In this document: piece after piece, positions 23,737 through 35,596 of the stretch
How positions within the stretch are numbered: position 1 is the stretch's first letter
Layout: each line of letters begins with the position of its first letter
Source: Thelephora terrestris
Lineage: Eukaryota; Basidiomycota; Agaricomycetes; Thelephorales; Thelephoraceae
NCBI GenBank assembly: GCA_015956445.1
Contig: WIUZ02000010.1
Coordinates: 1,178,001 to 1,242,000, forward strand
Reading direction: 5' to 3'
Length of the DNA: 64,000 nt
Notes under the pieces: generated by a model
What the model saw: the letters and a program-made list of their open reading frames with translations, nothing else
The model's database searches: none
Told to the model about the DNA's origin: nothing
Translations under genes and position numbers: made by a program

Positions 23737-24098
23737 CACAGTGGGCAATGGGGTCCAATCCCATCCGGATTTTCCCTTGTTTATATTCTGATTAGGATAA
23801 ATATTACTTACATTTTCTGTATTAGTTTAGTACTGGAAAATTATTGGTAATATTGCTAAGAAAATGTTGGGAAACTTGTAAAATATTCCGTGTCGGAATA
23901 TTGTGATTGGAGCCAGCTGATTGGCTAGCACAGCAAAATATTTTAGATAATCCGAAAAATATTCAAACAATAATCCTTGTTGGATTATTCTTGGATTTTC
24001 AGATATATACTAGATTAGAAAATACACGGAATATTTATCCTAATCAAAACATAAACAGGGGATAATCCGGATCGGATTGGACCCCATTGCCCACTGTG
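23737..24098. mobile_element. 362-bp hairpin element in the leader of the C gene
   Basis: Ends CACAGTGGGCAATGGGG and its reverse complement; 3-bp duplication CCA (23734-23736, 24099-24101). Arms of roughly 90 bp pair almost perfectly around an AT-rich centre. The ends differ from the CACTGGGGG group, so this is a second CACTA-like non-autonomous family. It separates the TATA box from the ATG of the C gene. Confidence 0.8.
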
Positions 24099-24131
24099 CC
24101 AACAAACCATCCTTTGTCCCACACAGCCAAC

Positions 24132-25316
24132 ATGCCTCGTGCCAACATCCGTTCTACCTCTCGTTGTGCCTCCGTTTCTCCTGTCATGGAGGACGACTTC
24201 AACATTGAACGCTTCTCCCATGCTCGTCGTGATCGGTCCCGCCCTTATCCTACTCTTGGGAATGTTATGGACTGTTCCGCCACCGCCAATCCTAATGAAG
24301 GCTTTACCGACTTAGGTGGGAGGTCTGGTTGCGCATTCCAATTTTAGGAAAGCTAACCAAACACCCTTTTTAGGATTTTGGGATTTCATTCAAGCTTCTC
24401 GTAGGGTGTCTTGGCGTAAGTTGGTGCGTATCGAGACTAACCCTTACGTGGAAGAACTCCTGACTCGTGGGGTTGAGTTCGTTACGGAAACAAATGAAAC
24501 CTACAACTCGATCCTTGAGGCCAGCGTTATTCATACGAGTAACGTTGGTACTATGTTGATGGATGAGTTGGCCTATGTTCAGGCCCGAGTCGATAGTAGG
24601 AAGGAGGATATTGCAAAGCTTGAAGAATGGAAGGGGACCGCCCAGGATATTATGCAAGGACAGGAAGACGTGATCAATATATTGAAGGGAGAGTTTGCTA
24701 CTCTCAAGGATTTGATCCGGAGTCTGGTCACTAAGACCGGAGAGTTGGAGGACGATAAGGTACTGGGACTGGGATCGAAGATAATTGGTTTCTTCTAACC
24801 CTGTTCCTTTAGGTTCACCTTACTCGTTGTGTCTCCAAGTTGACCGGGGAAATCCAGGATCTCCAGAGGAGGTGCAACGAACCGGAGGTTCGAGTTGAGG
24901 AAGAGGAGTTGATGATTCCGGAGCGGGCCGAGTCTCCGCCAGCTCGTCTCGTGGTTCAGTACGAGAACCGGTTGGTTCCGATTGACGATGAGGTGGTAGA
25001 AATTCAAGAGGAGGAGTTCTACCGGAATGTTGGAGTTGTCCGTAGGGACACTCCTCATCCGGTTAGGAGGTTGACTCCTCTTATCACCGTCACGGACACC
25101 ACTCAGCCAAGGGGGCAATGGCCGGTTCAGGACTTTGATCCGTATGCCGAGTTTGTTCCTGACTCGGAACCGAATTCTGATACGGAGGATCTCCCTAATT
25201 ATGACGACTTGTCTGATGTAGATCCAAACGAGATTAGGGAGCAGAACTGGGCGAACGAGGAGTTGGTGAGGTTGGCCTTGGAGGCAGTACAAAGGATCCG
25301 CAGAGATATTGATTAG
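24132..25316 (+). CDS. Element C coiled-coil protein (open)
   Basis: Family not recognised. Exons 24132-24315, 24374-24759 and 24813-25316 give 1074 nt and 357 aa with no internal stop. The N-terminus is basic and serine-rich; a helical body follows (FWDFIQASRRVSWRKLVRI); a long coiled coil spans about residues 100-210 (ARVDSRKEDIAKLEEWKGTA, KLTGEIQDLQRR). The C-terminal half is acidic (DSEPNSDTEDLPNYDDLSDVD), ending LALEAVQRIRRDID. The architecture (basic start, coiled coil, acidic tail, three to six short exons) parallels the A, B and D proteins, though direct similarity is weak. Upstream, the hairpin at 23737-24098 lengthens the leader. Cellular role unknown; assembly through the coiled coil is inference. 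Confidence 0.7.
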
Positions 25317-25837
25317 ATAACTCTTTTGTACTGTGGCTCCTGGAATTAATCTTCTATTTTGTCTTTTGCGTGTGATCCATGAGTCGTAAAGCATAATGGT
25401 TTTCATAAGTCCAATCCAAGGGTCAGATTAATAAGTTGGTTGACTTCTGCGAGAGGTCAACACTGTCACTCATTAATACATCCCTTGTTGTCGGTAGCCT
25501 GAATATCTACTAGTCGTCCAGGGGCAACAGAGGGCCAGGTAGGGGGGATCTTTGTATGAAGGTCTGCCGGTACATGTTCACGTATTATACCTCGGGTCTT
25601 CTGGGGTATCTTGACTAGTAGCATGTTCCATGTATTGGACTTTGAGTTGTTAAGCATAGGGCATATGGCATAATAAACAGTTTACCGCTGTGTTTAAGAC
25701 AGGGCACCAACTGACTTAGTGGTGATGAGGTGTTAAATATTGGAAATGAAAGGGGGTAAACAGTGAAATCATCACAGGAGGATCTTATAGTAGATGATGG
25801 GGGAGAGAGAGAGAAGCAATTGATTGATCTATCTACA

Positions 25838-26222
25838 CATGTGGGGTATATATATCTATCTACTCTATTGGTGTCACAACTATACAGCGTGACTGATGCA
25901 GGGTCCATGCAGCAGCTTAAGGCACACGCACGTCATACTGATCGATCAGATCACTGATGTGATACTGTCCCTTCAGGTCGCTTATTTAGCGCTCTCTGGC
26001 ATTGGCTCTTGCATGAAGCGGTGGAGCCAGTTGACCCGTTGCTGGGCACAGACCTCCGGTTCAACAGGGAGTTTTTTGAAAGGCTCGTTCTCGAACATGT
26101 ATGAGACATGTAAGACCTAGCCCTATGTCAGGCGCCACATTTGAGACGCACAGGAGAACAAACCTTGTTGAATCTGGCCAGACTTGAACCTCCTGACCTG
26201 AACCCCGTCTTTAGTGAATATC
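25838..26222 (+). pseudogene. Right arm of the inverted duplication, gene fragment
   Basis: From CTATCTACACATGTGGGG on, this arm repeats the left flank of element C in inverted orientation for about 250 bp. It includes TATATATA, the possible splice acceptor and AVEPVDPLLGTDLRFN. It then diverges and stops (LVLEHV, stop near 26104). The sequence up to 26222, resuming at 42229 after B1, still holds open patches (RLEPPDLNPVFSEYL) that span the B1 insertion point. Confidence 0.5.
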
Positions 26223-27525
26223 TGTCAGGGCCACTCTACCCCAACAACTACCAGTGCACTGAGCCGACTCCGCAGAGTACTCACTAGTCCAACTAGCTGT
26301 GAGAGAAAGATCACTTCTCTATTCTTCCGGTAGGTTGTCTGAGGTCACTACAAGTCAGGTCGAAATCCTAAAGAGAAACCCAACCTAAACCGTACTTCGT
26401 TCGGTTTAACAGGCAAGGGTTTATCCCTACAACAGGATTTGATGACTCCACCAGGTGATCGACTGGACGCTCGAGGTGTTCTAATATGAACGCTGGGGTT
26501 CTATAGTTACGAGGCGCAGTTGACGCGCAGAGCGGGAGGGAGAGCAGATGGGGGATGCCTTGTGTTCAAACAAGAAACTCTGACTTGTCCTTAACTGCAA
26601 CTGGGCTGAGAATGGCAGAGGATTTCCTGAGGTAACAAAACTAAGGTACTACGATACAGCCACAGTTGTTACTTATACTAAAGGAGTGGCCATGTCGTCA
26701 ATACCCTAATATACCCTTATCAAGTCTGAACAAAGGGAGATAAGGAGTGTGAGAACGCTAAGTAAGGGAAGCGAACAAGTATGACGCGTGGGAGAATAAA
26801 GGACAAAGGGCCTTACTAGCGTGTGAAGGATTGCGTAAAAGATAACGAATGTCCGCATGAAACATAGGGGTAAAGATAACACTAGTCCTAAAAGAAATAG
26901 GGGCATGGGGTCATGAAAGTTCGTACCTGGGGATCACACCCAAGGGTCAGGTGAGAATCTTCTTGGATGCTTCCTTTGGAGAGGCCAAAGATAGAGACCA
27001 TGCATCATCCCTTGTTGTCTGTAGGCGGTAACAGCATCACGGACTAGTGGCAACCTCAACGTGCGTCCAAACATGAGGAGGTCGGGCCTAGACTCATGGG
27101 ACATGAGGGATTACAGATTCACCGGCATTTCACGCTAACGGCTACTCCACATTCGCTTGTCTAAACAAAAGGAGTCTAAGGCACTCCTTCCGAATAACGG
27201 CAATTCCTTCCTCCGGTTAGGAGACTGTGATGTGACTGTCCATGTGTGTTATCAGGGTCCAGGGTTGGTCGTAATCATGATGTCATAAATGAGTCATCAG
27301 GGTCGTAAAGGGGTTCGTAAAGGGGTCGTCAAGGTCATGAGACCTGTTTTTAGTGTGCGCACGTTCTAGGTGTTCCGGAACGAAGTTCTTCCAAGGCTGT
27401 CCCGCGGGCCGAGGTGTCAGCTTGATGTAGTAAGCCAACGATGATGGTACAGGGGCGGAAGTTGATGTGACCCGGACCAATGAGGTTTGTTGAGGTAGGT
27501 CACGTGAAGGATCACCGATCTAGGC

Positions 27526-27532
27526 TATAAGA
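27526..27532 (+). promoter_or_regulatory. TATA box of the B1 gene
   Basis: TATAAGA, 72 bp upstream of the ATG at 27598, in a block conserved in B2, B3, B4 and B5. Confidence 0.6.
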
Positions 27533-30012
27533 AGGACGTCTTCTTGGAGCCATCCTTGATCAGCAACACCAGCAACTTCCCCATCATCTTACCAAACATG
27601 TCTTTCCCCAACAACCATACCTACCAAGTTGCCAATGGGATCTCTACCATCTCCCATATTGACCGTCGTGCCACCAACTGCAAGTCCTATGCCAGTGAGG
27701 CAGGGGTTCCCTACCAAACCAATGAACAGGTATGGGGGAGAACTAGGGCTTCTTGTGCTGGTGCTAACTCTTTCCTTAGGTAGAGGTCATACGTTCTTTG
27801 GCAGGATGCTGAGCTAATGTCCTCTAGATCTTGGAGGTCGTCAAGAAGGTGGACGCCGAACGTCTCAGGGAGACGATCCCACATTTGATGGGGTTGACCT
27901 GGGATGATGAGCTCTGGGTCCGGTCCATGATCGCCGAGAAGGTGATCTTCCAGATGAGGGGTAGGTTCGGGGAATTGGAGCATCCAATTAAAAAGGAGCT
28001 CTGGTACACCCTGCAGAGGGGGATCTACGATCAGGACCTATTGGAGCACGGGGCAACCGTTCCTCGGGCCGTCCACCATGCCACCGCTTCCATGATGCTG
28101 TTGTGGTTGCTCGTTTGAGAGGGGGAAAGCCGAGTAGGTTTTCCGTTTGGATATTCGAGTATGACTCTCGACTAACCAAACTGCCTAGGTCGAACATTTA
28201 GAGCGCGAGGTGAAGGAGGCAAAGGCAGATGTCCTTCGTCTGTCGGCGGAGGGTCTCTTGATGAAGGAGACCATGGCCGACTTCCAGAAGAGGACAAACG
28301 AGCCGTTGGAGGCGATGGTGGCTAACCATCAAGAGTTAGTTGCAGGATTGAAGGTTCGGGACGTCAACATCAAGAAGGTGTTGGACACGAGGGACGATCG
28401 CCTGGACAGGCACTCGAAGAAGATCAGGGGTGAAAGTGCTAAGGTTCTTTCAGCCTTTGCAGGTTTATGCAATTGCTGATAGACTTCTTATAAATCGAGG
28501 AGCTTGAGGATCTGGTGTCCGTATTGACGGCGCAGGTCGAGTCCTTGCAGGACAAGACCTGCAACTGCAAGGAAGGTCCCGTCTTGGTTGGACAGGGGAC
28601 AGCCGACATTCCGTTCGAGTTGGAGTACGCCGATGAGGTGGTACTCCTGTCACCAAACCCGTCATCCTATGCCATGCCTCCGATCGAGAACATGGTTCCC
28701 GTTCTGACTCCGGCTCCAGCTTCTACTTTGGCCGAGTCCGACAAGGAGAACTGTCGGCGTTGCCCGCTGCAGCCGATCAGTCAGCTGGTCAAGATCGAGG
28801 ATGAGGTCATGAAAGTTGACTGGGCCGAAGATATTCCGAGGGTTGCCGAGGTACGTCCGGTGATAACAGGGCAGCGTTGTAAACGCTCTCGACGCCGTGT
28901 TGCTCATTGCATGGCACCCTCGGCTAATCCTTATCCGCGTCCAGTTGAGCTGGATGGTGACCAGTCTGGTCGAGATGAGGGAGGAGGATTCCGATATCGG
29001 GTCAACCGTCCCAACCAACAGGTCGAGTCGGAGGTCCAGCAAAGGCACCTCACCAGACTCGCAGTACAGGATCCCGGCCAGTGTCAGGGCCACTCTTCGC
29101 CCTTCAGGTACCAGTGCTGTTGGTGAGTCGCAACTCCAACCAACAAGAAACAATGGGGCAAAGGGGGAACGACTTCCCTATATCCACCCAAAGTCTACGT
29201 GGTCCAAAACGCGATGGACGAGCGTTCTCCGGTAGGTTGTCCGAATTCACAGCAGGAGTGCCGAGCCTCTATCAGGTAAATCCCTATCGTCTTCTGAGGG
29301 CAGATACAAGGGCCCGAGGATGGCGCCTCAAACTGATGTCTTGATCCAAAGAGCAGTGCGGAACTCGATGTCGTGTCCGAGCTCGCTTCAAACACCGGTT
29401 AAGGATCGAGTCTGAGTGAGAGAGGAGAGCGAACGGTTCAAGGAGTTACTCGATAAGCTCTTCAGTGGCCTACAGCAAATACACCGATGCTGCAAGGAGA
29501 AGAGGACTTCCCGAGATATCAAAGATGGGGAGTCCTCAGCTACTCTACTGGTACTTATATAGGAGAGTGGCCGGGACAGAGATAACCCTATCTAATAATA
29601 ACTCGGAGCAAAGAAGGGCCGAGAGTAAGCAAGAACAGTAAGCGGCCCGGAGTATAGAATAGAAATGGTAAAGGAATGACTAATGGGTCAGGGTTCGTGA
29701 GAGAATAAGAAAGGGGTCATGACATCGTGTGGGAAAGGAATGACAAAGAACAATATCACATGTGAAGACTGACCAATGAGAGGACGACGCGTCAGCTCGT
29801 CCGATCGGAACAACAAAGGACCGAGTGGGGCTTGAATGTCGAGGGCGAATGTATGAGGAGTCTGGACCGGTGAAACGATGGGCCGAGCCAATGGCGAATA
29901 GGGCGCGAGCGCTGTCGAGGGTCGAATAAAGCGTAGTGCGAACCGGCCATTGGATCCATCAAACTCCCTTCTTCCCAAATCAACAATCCCACCAACCAAC
30001 TACTCATCCACT

Positions 30013-32266
30013 ATGCCCATGATCTCCGATTGAGTCTTCCGTGCTGAGAACAGCACCGCTACCATCGAGTCTGCAGATCCTCGCTCCGTGCAGAACAAGA
30101 GTTACTTCCTTCCGAACGCCAACGTGGCGTACCCCAGTTATCGTGAGGTGCGACGTCACGTGTCGCCGTTTGCTGGCAACAACTGACATCGTATCGTAGA
30201 TCTTCGCGGTCGCCGCCAAGGTGGATGCCCGACAGCTGGAGGCGACGATAGCCAAGCCTCCCAGCTATTTGACCATAGACGACGAGCTGTGGTACCACAA
30301 CTTGATTGACCACAAGTTGCAGGAGTCTATGCGCGGGGTCACGTTTGACACCGAGTTGCGTATGCCATGGGAGACTCCGGTGGCGTCATCGTTGTGGGGT
30401 CTCCTGAAGATGGGGATCTACGATCTGGGAAACGGCGAAGGAAGGTGGCCGGGGGCGACTCGTTCGCAACACTATACCGCAGCCGTTGGTCACCGCCTTT
30501 GGTTCCTTTTGAGGACAGAACAGAAAGCGGTGAGTCGGTCTGTGCATCCCGCTTGTGGGATAACACTGACAGGCTTGTAGAATGAGCGACTGAAGCGTGA
30601 AGTGAAGGAAGCGAAGGATGATGCCCGTAGGATGTACTCGGAAGCGTTGGACATGAAGAAGACGCTGCTCCTGATGAACGATACGCTCCGCATCACGTTC
30701 GAGAGCGAGATGCTGGCGATGCACGAAGAACACAACCGGTTGGTCGAGTCCCTGAAGGAACGGGACGACACCATTCAGCGAGACCTGATCAAGGTCGACC
30801 GACGGCTCAACCGTCATAGAAGGGCTCTGAATGAGCTCGACACCAAGGTTGGTGCGACTTCTCCTGGTCTTTGTCCAAGAGAACTCATGCCACTTCTAGG
30901 TCGATACGTTGGACGACGCCTTGCCGTTGTTGGGTGCTCGGGTGGAGTCCATGACACTGGGGGCAAGGGCACCTGGAATCAGTGATTACATCTTGATTAC
31001 ATGGTGAGTTCATGTGCACTTTCCAATAATTGTAATTGCCGGTTCCAGGTTGATTACATTTCAAATGTTACCTTGACATGTGATCCAACCAATGTCCACT
31101 AATTCCATCTGAAATGTTCTCAAAAAATGTTTCTGGGATGCTTTTGACCTGTTGGCAAAAATGATACTGCAATGTAATCAGCATGTTCTTCAATCGTCCG
31201 AGATGTAATCTAAATGCGCTCAAAAACATGAGATGTTTTCACAATGTGCCCACTGGGCACATTCAGGAAACATTGCTTGGGAACATCTTGAGGAAATTTC
31301 AAATGGAGTTGGTGGCAACAGTTGAATTACATGTCAAGGTAACATTTGAAATGTAATCAACCTGGAATCGGCAATTACAATTATTGAAAAGTGCACATGA
31401 ACTCACCATGTAATCAAGATGTAATCACTGATTCCAGGTGCCCCTGCCCCCAGTGTGAGTGAGCGGTTGTGCCATTGCCGCACTCGTTCGGTGGCGGCGG
31501 TCCGCGATGAGTCCGAGGACGAGTTTATACCAGATCGGATGGCTTCTCCCATAGGTGGGATGTCGGTTGACATATTTGGCTTGTCCACTGACATCCTCTT
31601 TAGCCTCCGACGGTTCGTACCGTACACCAGCGCACACTGATGGCGGGGAAGAGGTCGTCCGCGAGACGTCCGAGGAGACGGCCGTGAATCCGGTTAGCAG
31701 TTCTCCCGAGTTGGAGTACGCGGGGGAGAACGAGGTGGCCGTTCTGGTTCCGCCTCCGTCGATCTCGCCGGTGCGTGGGCAACGTTCTATCCGTGCTCGT
31801 CGTTGGGTTCCTTATCGCGGGGCACTTCGTCCAGCGCACCGCATGCGTCCCAGCAATCCCAACGTTGTCTGCCAGGGTGGAGACATTGAGTCCACCGTCC
31901 TATTCTGATGCGACGATGCTACAGTGTCGCGTGGATCGCGGCGAACTGATTCCGGTGGAGTCCGTCGACGTGAACGGCTTAACCGACCTTACGCTCTTGT
32001 CGGTCCAGCATGCAGCGGAGGCCGTTCGCCTGGTGGCTCAACTGACCGAGAGAGTGGAGGGTTGGTCAGTCCAGAGGACTCTGGATCAGACTATGGTCGA
32101 TTCAGCGAGGAACCGCCTGCGCGCCGAGGTTCAACTGGCCGTAGCTCATCGTCTGGAGGAAGCTCGGGTCGTCGAGATGGTCGACGAGGAAGTCGACGAG
32201 AATGCCTCGGAGGGGACGGAGGAGGAGGTTGCCAGTGCTGAGGAGTACTGGCAGACCAGGTCTTGA
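30013..32266 (+). pseudogene. Element A2 coiled-coil gene (early stop, hairpin insertion)
   Basis: Same exon plan as the A1 gene. Codon 7 is TGA (30031-30033) where A1 has CGT; A3 carries the same TGA. The hairpin at 30955-31455 splits a later exon just before the cysteine motif. The remainder to EEYWQTRS (32266) is well preserved. Confidence 0.65.
30955..31455. mobile_element. 501-bp CACTA-like hairpin in A2
   Basis: CACTGGGGGCAAGGGCACC ends; TGA duplicated at 30952-30954 and 31456-31458. A full-length imperfect palindrome without coding capacity. Copies of identical length are at 43196-43696 and 47021-47521. Confidence 0.88.
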
Positions 32267-33632
32267 CGACTAGGGTTTGTACACCTTAGTCCTCGTCCAT
32301 AGAGTCTGGGCGGATTCAACTCCGTTGGTTTGATAGTCTTGTGTCTTCGTCGCGCGCCGTGTGCAATATCATCAGTGTCCTTGTCTGTGTTCCTTGATGA
32401 CGTGTGAGTCGTGATAAGGGAATCGATAAGATAGAAAGGGGTATAGGTAAGGACAGTGGGCGAAAGTTGGGTGTAGAAAATGGTTTAAAAAGGGAATAAA
32501 ATTCAGCACGCTGACAGCCAGGCCTCCGATGAGGGAGATGGAGGGTCGCTCTTCAACTACGTCGACAGCGCTGCCGAGCAGTCACCCGGTGATGGAGATG
32601 TGGGACCAGGTGTTCTGCAGTTTGGTGACATCTGGGAGGCTGATCGGTCCGCTCGAAGGCATCTCTTCCTATCGGCTTGAACTCACTGGGGGCAAGGGGT
32701 CACTTACCCAGCGATTACATTGTGGTTACATTGTGATTTTTTAGACAATGTATCCAGCCTGTGGCCAGGAGGTACATGCTGAGTTCTTTTAGAAAGAACC
32801 CATCAATTTGACCACAATGTGGCCAGCACTGGGTCCAGGATAGAATAGGTTTCTGGGGATTATTCTAAATAATAGGGGCCCCTTGATCCTTAACCACCAT
32901 CGAGTGAAGGATTCCCACGGTTCAAAAGTGGCAAGGGTAGCTCAGCCAGTAGGCTGAGCCAGCAGGTGAAGACACCGTCCCTACACAGAAATGTCCCTAG
33001 GTACAATAGCTACACGCTCGTGAGTGAGGAAACCCTCCTACCCCAACCGCGATAGTGGTTAAGAAGGATACACGGGAAGACCGGCGGAGGCCGCCTCCCC
33101 CGAGAAGGGAGAGGCTGGAAGATTGAGATGAATGTACCCCCTCCCCCCCAAGTAGCGAATGAAATACTACGACCTAGATAAGCATACCGAGGACCCCTCC
33201 CCCGCAATAAGCCCCACCCCTGAGGCAGACTGGTGGACAGACGCATACCACTGGGAAGAGGAAGTACCCCCCCCCCTAGACGCGCCGCGACGCGTCCCGA
33301 AAGAGAACTGCCGAGATAGCAGGAGGCACGGCTGACCACCCTAGCGGGGAACAAAGGAGGTAAAGTCAGGAGGACAGCCGTGACCCGAAGACAAAAGAAA
33401 AACGACCACGCACACCGTGAGCCCCCAGAGATCAGAGATGACGCGTCCTAGAACCCGCTCTCAAAGGAGGAAAGGAAAGAAACCGTGACGCATGGCAGAG
33501 GAAATGGGCCACGACCAGAAAGTACTTAAGGGCGAGAGATCTCTCCCCCAAGACGACAAGAACCCACCTTGCCTTATCTGAAAAACCCCCATCTCTCCTG
33601 TACTACCTCTCCCATACTTTCCATCCCCTGCA

Positions 33633-35147
33633 ATGGCTACACCCATGAACAACCGCGAAGGCAGTATCGCAGTACCCCCCCACCCCAACCCCCAAACCCC
33701 TGCCTTGACGGCGACCGACAGTCAGAACCCAGCGAGTGACTACGACCACGAGATGGAGATCGCCTCAGAACGAGAAGAGGAGATCGCACAGGCAAGTGGA
33801 CAACCCACCCGAGACACCGAGAGTACAGGTACCCTCCCCCCTAAAGCCACCGCCGCGAGACCAGGTCCCATGAACTACGCCAAGGCCTTGAAACGCCCTG
33901 CAGAACGATCCGACAACGATGAAGAGGACGAGGACGCGACCCAAGCGGAACCCGGGTCCCAAGAGGGGACTGTCCCGAAACGGAAAGAAAAGCCGGGTCC
34001 AGGACCCATCAAAGGCTTTAGCCCGAGTAGAGTCCTTGAGAACCTAGACCCGCAGGTACGAGAGACCTGGGCTGAGCAAGCCCCCAAAGCGGTGTTCGTC
34101 CATTACCTGAACGGAGGGTATACCCTAAACATTGCTCAGAACGTGCATGCCATAACGGACGACTTGACCGGTGAGCCCCACTGGCCCTCTCTCTGGAATA
34201 GAATGAAGTACTCACGAAATGAGATAGTGATCTACGCCGAGACCTTTCAGGGGACGGAGCCAATCGACCCTATCGTGGTCCACCCCACGGCGGCTGTCCC
34301 GGAGCTCCGTAACCAGTACGGAGCCCCCTTCGTCTTCTTGGTCACTGGCATACCGGAGGACTTCCGCAAATGGCTGGTCGCCGTCGGAATCCACGAAGTC
34401 AAGAGCCACCTTGAGGTCCTCTTCGTAGAAAATGGAGAGCCGATCCCGCACGACTACGCGGTCACGCTTACGAATTACAACATGAGAACCGAGACGGACG
34501 TCCTCCGCGAACGTGCCCATGAGCGGGTCCGTAAATCGGTTACCGACACCCTCTTTGACAAGCTCTCCGATACGTCGCGGAGGACGAAAAGCTTCGTGGG
34601 ATTGTACCGCGATAACCTAGATGAATCCCTTAGTAACGAGGAAGCCTGCTGCTTTGTGCGAGACTCAGTCAAGGTCACCTCCCTCGACATCTATATCCCT
34701 GGAGTCAAAATAAAAGCGACCGTATACAACGTCTACATCTACCCCCCGACGACAGACCCGAAACTCCTCGAGAGTTGGCGACCGTGGATCGCGTCCCAGA
34801 AGTATCACGCAGACATCAACGGAGTGGGCGTCAAGTACAAAAGCCCCTGGAACTGCAACCACTGCAAAGCGATCGACCACCCTAGCGGTCTCTGCAAAAC
34901 GCTAGAAGCCATCAAAAGCAAAGCCGGAGGATCCAACGAGACACTCGCTGCCGGCGAAGAACTCCTCCCCCTCGGCCCGATACCGGGCTCCTCCAAACAC
35001 CCGCAGAGTCAGCCCCAGGGACAGAGAGGCGCCACGAAGGACAAGGGAAAGAGGAACCCCGCGACTGCGAAAGGCAAAGCCCCCGGGAACCCCGGAAAAG
35101 CGAGTGCAGTACGTACCACTGGCTCGAAGAAGAGAAAAATCAACTGA
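33633..35147 (+). CDS. LINE ORF1 protein (gag-like, zinc knuckle)
   Basis: 504 aa; would bind the LINE RNA in the ribonucleoprotein particle. The N-terminal 130 residues are proline-rich and acidic, probably disordered. A central domain (about 150-390) is unassigned. A CCHC zinc knuckle at about residue 407 reads CNHCKAIDHPSGLC, with the exact C-x2-C-x4-H-x4-C spacing. The tail is basic (KGKRNPATAKGKA, GSKKRKIN), fitting nucleic-acid binding and a nuclear signal. ATG 33633 lies about 760 bp inside the element. ORF2 follows after 449 nt in another frame. Confidence 0.88.
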   Translation: MATPMNNREGSIAVPPHPNPQTPALTATDSQNPASDYDHEMEIASEREEEIAQASGQPTRDTESTGTLPPKATAARPGPMNYAKALKRPAERSDNDEEDEDATQAEPGSQEGTVPKRKEKPGPGPIKGFSPSRVLENLDPQVRETWAEQAPKAVFVHYLNGGYTLNIAQNVHAITDDLTGEPHWPSLWNRMKYSRNEIVIYAETFQGTEPIDPIVVHPTAAVPELRNQYGAPFVFLVTGIPEDFRKWLVAVGIHEVKSHLEVLFVENGEPIPHDYAVTLTNYNMRTETDVLRERAHERVRKSVTDTLFDKLSDTSRRTKSFVGLYRDNLDESLSNEEACCFVRDSVKVTSLDIYIPGVKIKATVYNVYIYPPTTDPKLLESWRPWIASQKYHADINGVGVKYKSPWNCNHCKAIDHPSGLCKTLEAIKSKAGGSNETLAAGEELLPLGPIPGSSKHPQSQPQGQRGATKDKGKRNPATAKGKAPGNPGKASAVRTTGSKKRKIN

Positions 35148-35596
35148 ATCATGCCGTTGCAAGCGACGAACCTACCGCAACAAGAACCGTTACTCTGTAC
35201 TAGAGTAGTTAGCATAGCCCCTAATCCGAAGAATACGCCCTAGAACACATCTGAAATAGAATATTTGCCTTGAGTTACCGAACTGACTGTATGCTGGAAA
35301 CGGCTGCGGAGACCGGAGTAAGAACCGGCATGAGCGACGCCCTGCTAGAGAAAAGGTGGGGAACCGTCGAGTCTGACCAGACAGTATTTTTCGGCCGGCC
35401 TCTTGAGGCGGGGAGGGCCGAGGGTGAAACCAAGTCCGGCAGAGGCGTCCGCACCTATCCAGCAGGTACGGGTGCCCGAGCGGGGCATCTTCCTAGGGCC
35501 GGGTGCCTGGCCTAGTACCTGTGTCCCGAAAATTAGCTGGCTCCTACACACACGACATATCAATCGCAGCTCCAGGATCACGAGGGGGGTGCGACG

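Larger units (their letters stand above)
23072..25837 (+). mobile_element. Element C, TG-type unit related to A and B (right end unresolved)
   Basis: It starts TGTCAGGCCGACG. The layout matches A and B: an outward TATA on the minus strand (23328-23335), a second TATA facing the coding gene (23700-23706), and a coiled-coil gene (24132-25316). I find no CTGACA end or 5-bp duplication on the right. The unit runs into an inverted copy of its own left flank at 25838, so the right boundary is set by that junction only. Confidence 0.55.
29082..32516 (+). mobile_element. Element A2 inside B1
   Basis: TGTCAGGGCCACTCTTCG to AGCACGCTGACA, with GCCAG duplicated at 29077-29081 and 32517-32521. It is 2.9 kb once the 501-bp hairpin at 30955-31455 is removed. 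It disrupts the fourth coding exon of B1, and the B1 sequence resumes exactly after one duplication copy. Confidence 0.9.

Noticed and set aside
32928-32990. tRNA-like sequence in the LINE leader (GGTTCAAA near GTAGCTCAGCC)
   Set aside because: The elements are in the wrong order and no cloverleaf can be drawn.
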